Source: Deltaproteobacteria bacterium
Lineage (GTDB): Bacteria; Desulfobacterota; Dissulfuribacteria; Dissulfuribacterales; QOAL01
Direction of reading: 5' to 3'
Assembly (NCBI GenBank): GCA_026985565.1
Contig: JALSQG010000085.1
Span: 1 to 43,085, forward strand
DNA length: 43,085 nucleotides
Position 1 is the first letter of the stretch. Every line of letters begins with the position of its first letter. Below are positions 34,620 through 43,085 of this stretch, piece after piece. The notes beneath the pieces were generated by a model that ran no database searches, was not told where the DNA came from, and was given only the letters and a program-made list of their open reading frames with translations. The translations under genes and the position numbers were made by a program.

Positions 34620-35237
34620 TTATTTGAAATAAGGATCCGAACTTACATCGATGGACTCCAGATACTTGGTTATTGCCGTATCGTAGGCACTCGTTGTGGC
34701 AAAGACCTTTTTCGCAAGCTCGAAACGGGTCTTGATGGTGGTCTTGCCATCATTTTCCTTCATCTCTTTAAGCACCCTGTCGTAGTCTGAAGGATCAACC
34801 ACCACAGTTACGTACCTAAAATTCTTTGCAGAGGAACGAAGAAGAGTCGGCCCTCCAATATCGATGTTCTCAATGGCCTCAGAAAGGGTAACCCCTTCTT
34901 TTGCAACGGTTTTTTCAAAGGCATACAAATTAACCACAACAAGATCGATCTGAGGAATCCCGTTTTCCTCCATCTGCCTTACATGCTCTGGATTGTCCCT
35001 GATGGCAAGGATACCTCCATGAACCTTGGGATGAAGGGTCTTTACCCGGCCGTCCATCATCTCAGGAAATCCTGTCAGCTCTGACACATCCTTTACCTTT
35101 ACACCTGCCTCCCGAATAGCCCTTGCAGTGCCTCCAGTGGATACGATCTCCACTCCCATCTCCTCAAGGGCCTTGGCAAAGTCCTGGATGCCACTTTTGT
35201 CCGTAACACTAATTATTGCTCTTTTTATCCTTGCCAT
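34620..35237 (-). CDS. standalone IMP cyclohydrolase domain (PurH N-terminal, MGS-like)
   Basis: [73 protein letters not shown]...[16 protein letters not shown]; ends at the domain boundary without the AICAR transformylase domain. Confidence 0.93.
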   Translation of the reverse strand: MARIKRAIISVTDKSGIQDFAKALEEMGVEIVSTGGTARAIREAGVKVKDVSELTGFPEMMDGRVKTLHPKVHGGILAIRDNPEHVRQMEENGIPQIDLVVVNLYAFEKTVAKEGVTLSEAIENIDIGGPTLLRSSAKNFRYVTVVVDPSDYDRVLKEMKENDGKTTIKTRFELAKKVFATTSAYDTAITKYLESIDVSSDPYFK

Positions 35238-35351
35238 GTTTCTGCTTCCTCCCTTTTACTAAGATTATGGACTGTTATAACCTTGGATTACTTGTGGTGC
35301 AAGAAACCTTGCATGAGATGAGACTTCAAGTTCAATAAAGGACCCAAATGT

Positions 35352-35687
35352 TCAGTGAAAAAATAGCTCTGCCGTAAGCCTTCCTGCTGCCCCTGTCTCA
35401 GGATCAAGGGCATCTATTTCAACACTGTAGCTTCCAGAGGCCAACTTGGGAAGCTTACACTCAAACTCACTAACATTCCCCCTGTAGGTTGCCCTGAACA
35501 CACCAACTTCTTCCTGCCCTTTATAAACATGTACCTTGACCCTGAAACGTTGGGGATCAAAACGGCCGCCTGCACATGTTGGACATCCACATGCAAGCGT
35601 TACCTGAAACAATAAACTACTTCCTGCTTCCTCATCCTGATCCACACCCCCTGAAAAAAAATTTATAGGCTGTATGTTTAATAGCAC
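35352..35687 (-). CDS. small conserved-looking hypothetical protein with a CGCPTC motif
   Basis: ORF (GTG start) FQVTLACGCPTCAGGRFDPQRFRVKVHVYKGQEEVGVFRATYRGNVSEFECKLPKLASGSYSVEIDALDPETGAAGRLTAELFF; beta-rich, Ig/FN3-like pattern. Exact start uncertain. Confidence 0.6.
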   Translation of the reverse strand: MLLNIQPINFFSGGVDQDEEAGSSLLFQVTLACGCPTCAGGRFDPQRFRVKVHVYKGQEEVGVFRATYRGNVSEFECKLPKLASGSYSVEIDALDPETGAAGRLTAELFFH

Positions 35688-35705
35688 TATGTTGCCCCTA
35701 AACTT

Positions 35706-38468
35706 TTATTTCACCTCATCCCAGTTCTTTCCCACTCCCACAGAGACCCTTAGTGGCACCCTAAGCCTTACCACATTCTCCATTATGTCTTTAAGCTGCC
35801 CTGCCACTTTGTCTGCATCCCTTTCCGGGCACTCAACCACAAGCTCATCATGCACCTGAAGGAGAAGTTTTGCCCTTCTTCCCTCTTTTTCAAAAAGGTC
35901 GTGCACCTGGAGCATGGCAAGCTTTATTATGTCTGCTGCACTTCCCTGTATGGGGGTGTTAATGGCGGTTCTTTCTGCGAACTTTCTTATGTTTCTGCTT
36001 CTTGCCCCTATGTCTTTAATATAACGCCTTCTTCCAAGGATGGTTTCAACATATCCCTGCCTTCTACAAAGCCCTATCGTCTCCTCCATGTATCTTTTGA
36101 CGCCGGGATAGGTGGCCATGTATGAATCGATGAACCGTTTGGCCTCCTTTCTTGAAATTCCAAGCTCCTTTGCAAGGCCAAAGCTACTCATTCCATAGAT
36201 GATGCCAAAGTTAACCGTCTTTGCAACGCGCCTCATATCAGGAGTAACCAACTTCGGATCCACATTGAATATGAGGGCTGCGGTTCTTCTATGAATGTCC
36301 TCCCCTTTTTGAAAGGCATCCATGAGATTTTCGTCCTGGCAGTAGTGGGCAAGCACCCGAAGATCTATCTGGGAATAATCTGCTGCCACAAGCACATTCC
36401 CTGGCCCTGCCACAAAAAGCGCCCTTATGCGTCTTCCCTCCTCGGTCCGTATCGGGATGTTTTGAAGGTTCGGTTCACTGGATGATAGCCTTCCAGTTGC
36501 GGTGACCGTCTGGTTGAAGGACGTGTGTATGCGGCCTGTATCTGGGTTTATCTCCTTTTCAAGGCCATCTATGTAGGTAGATTTAAGCTTTGCAAGGTTT
36601 CGATACTCAAGAAGTACTTCCGGCAGGGGATGAATCTTTGCAAGGGATGTTAGCACCTCAACATCAGTGGAATATCCCGTTTTCTTCTTGGTCTTTTTTA
36701 ACTGGGGCAGGTTTAGCTTTTCAAAAAGGACCTCAGATAGCTGCTTGGTGGAGTTTATGTTAAAGGTGCATCCTGCAAGCTCAAAGATCTTCTCCTTAAG
36801 TCTTTCAAGGCGACTTCCAAAATCTTCCCTAAGCCTTTCAAGGCCCTTTTTGTCAACAAGTATCCCGTTCATCTCCATGCGCGCAAGGACCTCGATAAGG
36901 GGTACTTCAACCTTTGAATAAAGGTCCCAAAGCCCTTTTTTCTTTAGCATCTCATCAAACTTTTCCCTGACAACTGCAGTTACATGGACATCCTCACACG
37001 CATACTCTTTTGCCCTTTCAAGGTCCACATGGGAAAAATCCATTCCTTTTGTAAGCTCCCTTGTCACCTCTTTGTAGGAGATCATCTTGTGGCCAAGAAC
37101 GTCACGGGCGATCTCATCAAGATTGTGCCTTCGCCTTGTAGGATCGAGAAGATACGAGGCTATCATGGTGTCACCTGAAATGCTCTTTAAAGGAAGACCA
37201 TGTCTTTCAAAAACGATGAGGTCATATTTTATGTTCTGGCCTATTTTTTTTATGGAACCATCGGCAAGCACTGGGCCAAGAAGCCCCTTTAATGCCTCCA
37301 TATCCATCTGGCTATCATGGTCCACCTTATGGCCAACAGGGATATAAACTGCCTCAGGCGGGGTAAAGCAAAGGCTCACACCAACAAGGCTCGCCTCCAT
37401 TGGATGCGGGCTGGTTGTTTCCGTATCGATAACAAGGCTATTGCAGGATGCATTTGAGGAAAGAAAGTCAGCAAGTTTTTTTTTATCCGTTACGAGGCTG
37501 TAACCATCTGAGGAAAGGACCTTGTCTTCAGACACCAATGGAATAAGGCTTTCAAAATCAAGTTCCTTAAATAGCCTTAGGAGACGGGCCTTATCCATCT
37601 TGCGCCTTCTCATCTGCTCAAGATCAAGATCTTCCGGAATACCATCATCAAGACTTGCAAGCTTTTTCCACAAAGGAAGCTCGTCCTTGTGCTCCTTGAG
37701 ACGCTCTTTCAGTCTTCCTTTCTTTATGCTGTCAAGATTATTCACGAGGTTTTCAATAGAGCCATACTCCTGGATGAGCTTTAATGCCGTCTTTGGACCA
37801 ATGCCTGGCACCCCTGGTATGTTGTCTGAGGTATCTCCTGAAAGGGCCTGAACATCCGGATACTGAAAGGGCTCTATGCCATATTCCTGCCTGAAGGTCT
37901 CAAGGTCGGTTGTCTTGTCCTTCATGGGGTCCCACAGGATGACGTTTTCAGACACAAGCTGCCTCATATCCTTGTCACCAGTAATAAGGATCACCTTGAC
38001 CCCCTTTTTATTGCCAAACTTTCTGGCAACCGCAGCCATGATGTCATCTGCCTCGTACCCTTCTATCTCAAGCTGAGGAATCCCAAGGGCCTCCACAATC
38101 TTCCTCACGTAGGGCACCTGAAGGGAAAGATCATCGGGCATTGGAGGCCTGTTTGCCTTGTACTGGTCATAAAGCTCATGCCTGAAGGTTGGCCCCTTGG
38201 CATCCCATGCAACGAGCATGTATTCAGGGTCCTTTTCCCTAAGGATCTTGAGCATCATGTTGGTAAGGACGTAGATCGCCCTTGTGGGAAGTCCGCTTGA
38301 GCTTGTAAACTCCCTGTGGGTTGAAAAGTGCGCCCTGTAAAGATAGGAGCTTCCATCAATAACATAGATGGTCTTTTCCTTTTCTGTACCGCGCTCTTGA
38401 TCCTTATTTCTTGACTTTTCTTGTTTGTCTTGCCCTTCCATTAAAGAGCCTTTATTTGACTTTTCCAT
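35706..38468 (-). CDS. polA: DNA polymerase I (5'-3' exo, 3'-5' exo and polymerase domains)
   Basis: YVIDGSSYLYRAHF, ALSGDTSDNIPGVPGIGPKTA, VIDTETTS, FVAGPGNVLVAADYSQIDLRVLAH, LLQVHDELVVECPE. The track ORF runs to 38867, but MEKSNKGSL at about 38468 is more likely. Confidence 0.96.
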   Translation of the reverse strand: MEKSNKGSLMEGQDKQEKSRNKDQERGTEKEKTIYVIDGSSYLYRAHFSTHREFTSSSGLPTRAIYVLTNMMLKILREKDPEYMLVAWDAKGPTFRHELYDQYKANRPPMPDDLSLQVPYVRKIVEALGIPQLEIEGYEADDIMAAVARKFGNKKGVKVILITGDKDMRQLVSENVILWDPMKDKTTDLETFRQEYGIEPFQYPDVQALSGDTSDNIPGVPGIGPKTALKLIQEYGSIENLVNNLDSIKKGRLKERLKEHKDELPLWKKLASLDDGIPEDLDLEQMRRRKMDKARLLRLFKELDFESLIPLVSEDKVLSSDGYSLVTDKKKLADFLSSNASCNSLVIDTETTSPHPMEASLVGVSLCFTPPEAVYIPVGHKVDHDSQMDMEALKGLLGPVLADGSIKKIGQNIKYDLIVFERHGLPLKSISGDTMIASYLLDPTRRRHNLDEIARDVLGHKMISYKEVTRELTKGMDFSHVDLERAKEYACEDVHVTAVVREKFDEMLKKKGLWDLYSKVEVPLIEVLARMEMNGILVDKKGLERLREDFGSRLERLKEKIFELAGCTFNINSTKQLSEVLFEKLNLPQLKKTKKKTGYSTDVEVLTSLAKIHPLPEVLLEYRNLAKLKSTYIDGLEKEINPDTGRIHTSFNQTVTATGRLSSSEPNLQNIPIRTEEGRRIRALFVAGPGNVLVAADYSQIDLRVLAHYCQDENLMDAFQKGEDIHRRTAALIFNVDPKLVTPDMRRVAKTVNFGIIYGMSSFGLAKELGISRKEAKRFIDSYMATYPGVKRYMEETIGLCRRQGYVETILGRRRYIKDIGARSRNIRKFAERTAINTPIQGSAADIIKLAMLQVHDLFEKEGRRAKLLLQVHDELVVECPERDADKVAGQLKDIMENVVRLRVPLRVSVGVGKNWDEVK

Positions 38469-38477
38469 GCTGGTTAA

Positions 38478-39830
<1,353 letters not shown>

Positions 39831-39834
39831 ATGC

Positions 39835-40947
39835 GTGCGCATTAAAGACATACTTTGGCCAGATGTGCCAGAAAACCAGTGGCACGACTGGCGCTGGCAG
39901 ATGAAAAACCGCCTGAAAGGGCCTGAAGGTCTTGAAAGACTTGAGAAGGCCCTTGGCGTTGATTTATCCGCCCAAAAGCCGGTACTTAAAACTTATAAAT
40001 GGGCCACTACTCCTTACTATCTTGACCTTGCGAGGAAAAGAAATCTCCTTGAAGACCCAATAGGCCAACAGGTCATCCCCTCCCCTTTTGAGACAAAAGA
40101 CACCTCCAGAAACTCAAGTCCGGACCCACTGCAAGAACAATCCTATAGCCCTGTACCAGGCCTCATACACAGATACCGGGACAGGGTATTGATTCTTGCA
40201 TCAAGCGTATGCGCCTCCTACTGCAGACACTGCAACAGGAAACGTACCTGGAGATCGCCTGAGGCCTTATCCATTGGTGAAAAAGGCCTTGGCAGGCTGA
40301 CTGATTACATTTCAAAAAGGCCTCACATACGGGAGGTTCTCATCTCTGGTGGTGACCCCCTTCTTCTACCCTTAAATCATCTTGCAAGGCTTCTTGGTGC
40401 CATAAGGGCCATCTCCACTGTCAAGGTCATCCGGATTGGAAGCAGGGTGCCTGTTGTGCTTCCAATGAAGATAACAGATAGGCTTTGCAGGCTCTTAAAA
40501 AGGTTCAGGCCCCTTTGGCTAAACACGCATTTTAACCATCCATCTGAGATAACAAGGAGGGCAAAGGCTGCCATAGAGAAGATACAGCTTTCTGGCATCC
40601 CTGTTTCCAACCAGACGGTGCTACTTAAGGGCATAAATGACAGGTACGAAACACTGCATGATCTTTTTTGTGCCTTGCAGGAGATAATGGTCAGACCTTA
40701 CTATCTTTTCCAGTGTGACCACGTAAAAGGCACAGGCCATTTCCGCACGGATCTTCACGTTGGCATCTCAATCATGGAAAGGCTGTGGGGAGATACCGGG
40801 GGTATGTGCATACCAAGATTCGTTGCCGATCTTCCAGGCGGCAATGGGAAGGTGCGTCTTATTCCTTCCCAGCTTTTGGAATATGAAAACAAGGTCGCAG
40901 TCTTTCGTACCTTTGACAACAGGCTGGTTAAGATTAATATGAATTAA
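39835..40947 (+). CDS. KamA-family radical SAM enzyme, lysine 2,3-aminomutase-like
   Basis: CASYCRHCNRKR (CxxxCxxC), LISGGDPLLLP, CDHVKGTGHFRT, CIPRFVADLPGGNGKVRL with PLP-Lys position conserved. Likely GTG start at 39835 after the purA stop; track ORF starts at 39766. Confidence 0.85.
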   Translation: MRIKDILWPDVPENQWHDWRWQMKNRLKGPEGLERLEKALGVDLSAQKPVLKTYKWATTPYYLDLARKRNLLEDPIGQQVIPSPFETKDTSRNSSPDPLQEQSYSPVPGLIHRYRDRVLILASSVCASYCRHCNRKRTWRSPEALSIGEKGLGRLTDYISKRPHIREVLISGGDPLLLPLNHLARLLGAIRAISTVKVIRIGSRVPVVLPMKITDRLCRLLKRFRPLWLNTHFNHPSEITRRAKAAIEKIQLSGIPVSNQTVLLKGINDRYETLHDLFCALQEIMVRPYYLFQCDHVKGTGHFRTDLHVGISIMERLWGDTGGMCIPRFVADLPGGNGKVRLIPSQLLEYENKVAVFRTFDNRLVKINMN

Positions 40948-40995
40948 GAAGTCTTTTCGTTAGTATAGTAACTATAAAGGACTAAAATTTTTACC

Positions 40996-42894
40996 ATGCT
41001 CAAACAGGAGAAAAAAATGGCCAAGGAAAAGACACTAAATATCCAGGAGTGTTCAATATGGACTGACGCCCAAAAAATGCTTGAGAAGGCCGAAAGAGAC
41101 GGCATTGAGACTGCATGGCATCGCCTCAAACAACAAACACCTCACTGTAACTTTGGAGAAACAGGCGTCTGTTGCAGAAACTGTACCATGGGGCCGTGCA
41201 GGATAAGCAAAAAGGCATCAGTTGGTGTCTGTGGGGCAGATGCCAATGTCATAGTCGCCAGAAATTTCGGCAGATTTGTTGCAGGGGGTGCCGCTGGTCA
41301 CTCAGATCATGGAAGGGACTGCATTGAGGCCCTCCATGCAGTGGCCCATGGACAGACAAAGGATTACACAATCAAGGATGAGAAGAAACTCTTTCGAATT
41401 GCACGGGAATTGGGGATCGAAACCGAAGAGAAAGATGTCCTTGATGTTGCAAAGGATCTTGCAGCAGAATTTTTTGAAAACTATGGCTCAACCAAAAACC
41501 AGCTATCCTTTATATGTAGAGTCCCAGAGGCAAGACGTAAACTGTGGGACAAACTCGGGATTACACCTCGCGGCATGGACAGGGAAATCGCTGAGATGAT
41601 GCACCGCACTCACATGGGCTGTGACAACGATGCTCCTAACACCCTCCTTCACTGTCTTCGAACATGTCTGGCAGATGGTTGGGCAGGTTCCATGATTGCA
41701 ACAGAGATTTCAGATATACTCTTTGGCACTCCAAGACCTCACAAGGCAAAAGTGAATCTGGGTGTGCTTAAGGAAGATCATGTAAACATCCTTGTCCATG
41801 GCCATAATCCAATAGTTTCAGAAAAAATACTTGAGGCAGTGAACGATCCTGAACTGATAGCCCTTGCCAAAGAAAAAGGAGCAAAAGGGATAAATCTTGC
41901 TGGGCTTTGCTGTACGGGAAACGAGCTTATGATGCGTCATGGAATCCCAATGGCAGGCAACCACCTCATGACGGAACTTGTCATTATAACTGGTGCAGCC
42001 GAACTAATTATTGTGGATTATCAGTGCATCATGCCAAGCCTTGTTCAAATAGCCAGTTGTTACCATACTAAAATCGTGACCACTGCAGACAAGGCAAGAT
42101 TCACAGGAGCTGAACATGTAAAATTTGAGATGCACAATGGCCTTGAGCAGGCGAAAAAAGTAGTTCGCATGGCCATAGAACGCTATACCTTACGTAATCC
42201 TGACAGGGTAGAAATACCTTCAGATCCAGTTGACATAATGACTGGATTTTCAAACGAGGCCATAATAGACGCCCTTGGAGGCTCACTTACCCCTCTCATT
42301 GATGCCATCAAAGCTGGAAAGATTCGAGGTGCAGTTGGTATTGTTGGATGCAATAACCCCAAATACAAACACGATTATTGTAATGTGAACCTTGCCAAAG
42401 AACTCATCAAGAAAGACATTCTGGTTTTGGCCACAGGTTGCGTCACAACAGCAACGGGAAAGGCTGGACTTTTGGTTCCTGAGGCAAAGGAACTGGCAGG
42501 ACCAGGACTTGCTGAAATATGCGGACTTCTTGGCATTCCTCCGGTAATACACATGGGAAGCTGTGTTGACAACACCCGCATCCTCCAACTTTGTGCACTT
42601 CTTGCAAACGAACTTGGCATTGACATTTCAGATCTCCCAGTGGCAGCCTCATCTCCTGAGTGGTACTCAGAAAAGGCAGCAGCAATTGGCACCTATGCAG
42701 TAGCCTCTGGCATTTATACACACCTTGGCCATCCTCCAAATATTACCGGATCAGAGGTGGTTACAAATCTTGCTCTTTCAGGCCTTGACGACCTGGTTGG
42801 AGCCTGCTTTTTAATAGAACCAGATCCATTCAAGGCGGCTGAAAAGATAGACCAAAGGATACAGCAAAAAAGAGAGGCCCTTGGTTTAAAATAG
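40996..42894 (+). CDS. cooS: anaerobic Ni-containing carbon monoxide dehydrogenase catalytic subunit
   Basis: HCNFGETGVCCRNCTMGPCRI (B/D cluster Cys), VHGHNPIVSEKI, LCCTGNELMMRHG, IVGCNNPKYKHDY, VLATGCVTTATGKAGL, MGSCVDNTRI: C-cluster ligand motifs all recognisable. Start may be ATG 41017. Confidence 0.95.
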   Translation: MLKQEKKMAKEKTLNIQECSIWTDAQKMLEKAERDGIETAWHRLKQQTPHCNFGETGVCCRNCTMGPCRISKKASVGVCGADANVIVARNFGRFVAGGAAGHSDHGRDCIEALHAVAHGQTKDYTIKDEKKLFRIARELGIETEEKDVLDVAKDLAAEFFENYGSTKNQLSFICRVPEARRKLWDKLGITPRGMDREIAEMMHRTHMGCDNDAPNTLLHCLRTCLADGWAGSMIATEISDILFGTPRPHKAKVNLGVLKEDHVNILVHGHNPIVSEKILEAVNDPELIALAKEKGAKGINLAGLCCTGNELMMRHGIPMAGNHLMTELVIITGAAELIIVDYQCIMPSLVQIASCYHTKIVTTADKARFTGAEHVKFEMHNGLEQAKKVVRMAIERYTLRNPDRVEIPSDPVDIMTGFSNEAIIDALGGSLTPLIDAIKAGKIRGAVGIVGCNNPKYKHDYCNVNLAKELIKKDILVLATGCVTTATGKAGLLVPEAKELAGPGLAEICGLLGIPPVIHMGSCVDNTRILQLCALLANELGIDISDLPVAASSPEWYSEKAAAIGTYAVASGIYTHLGHPPNITGSEVVTNLALSGLDDLVGACFLIEPDPFKAAEKIDQRIQQKREALGLK

Positions 42895-42901
42895 CCTGAA
42901 T

Positions 42902-43085
42902 TCAAGTCATCAGTACACAGCCAAGAATATCTTTGACATTTATGCCAGTTAAGTCCAGGAAGGCCTCATATGGTGTTTTGTAATTGAGGCACTTTCTTGG
43001 CCGGCTGTTAAGGTTATCAACGGCTACCAAAACTTGTGCCCAGGAAACATTATTGAGTTTCATTTTCTTGGGGAAAAATTGTCTA
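42902..43085 (-). mobile_element. IS30-family transposase, C-terminal fragment (runs off right window edge)
   Basis: Not in the ORF track. Manual minus-strand translation gives RQFFPKKMKLNNVSWAQVLVAVDNLNSRPRKCLNYKTPYEAFLDLTGINVKDILGCVLMT*; the LNxRPRKxLxYKTPYEAF motif is the IS30 transposase C-terminal signature. Confidence 0.85.

Noticed and set aside
34620-35237. Truncated purH pseudogene
   Set aside because: The domain is complete with an intact terminus at the natural domain boundary and no decayed transformylase sequence downstream; a standalone enzyme is more likely.

Overview
The window reads as a compact, mostly housekeeping stretch of a Gram-negative anaerobe chromosome. Gene content (lpx/bam cluster, standalone IMP cyclohydrolase, Ni-CODH, CbiA, KamA-type radical SAM) suggests Desulfobacterota/deltaproteobacteria; that taxonomic call is inference. 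From left to right: 5' end of a TonB-dependent receptor (edge, minus); nitroreductase and coaBC; a minus-strand envelope cluster lpxB / Gfo-Idh oxidoreductase / lpxI / lpxA / fabZ / lpxD / bamA / lolD; a TPR lipoprotein, rpoH-type sigma factor and DJ-1/PfpI protein; der plus a two-domain thioredoxin-fold protein; a NitT/TauT-type ABC transporter; hom, apgM, ybgC-like thioesterase, dnaG, rpoD; hsp20 divergent from a fetAB-like exporter; a methyltransferase / MMPL-RND transporter / cbiA / Mth938-like group; a small HTH protein flanked by palindromes; surE, aroD, a standalone IMP cyclohydrolase, a small CGCPTC protein, polA; purA, a lysine-2,3-aminomutase-like enzyme, cooS; and the 3' end of an IS30-family transposase at the right edge. 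No CRISPR array, tRNA or rRNA, or obvious defence island was seen. The best second-look items are an AT-hook-like N-terminal extension on the RpoH-type sigma factor, the small HTH protein with a basic GRGRKKK tail and nearby inverted repeats, the two-domain Trx protein, a possible AUA-started lolD, the lpx-embedded oxidoreductase without an adjacent aminotransferase partner, and convergent gene pairs with almost no intergenic DNA, one of which has both stop codons inside a palindromic TGATCA.
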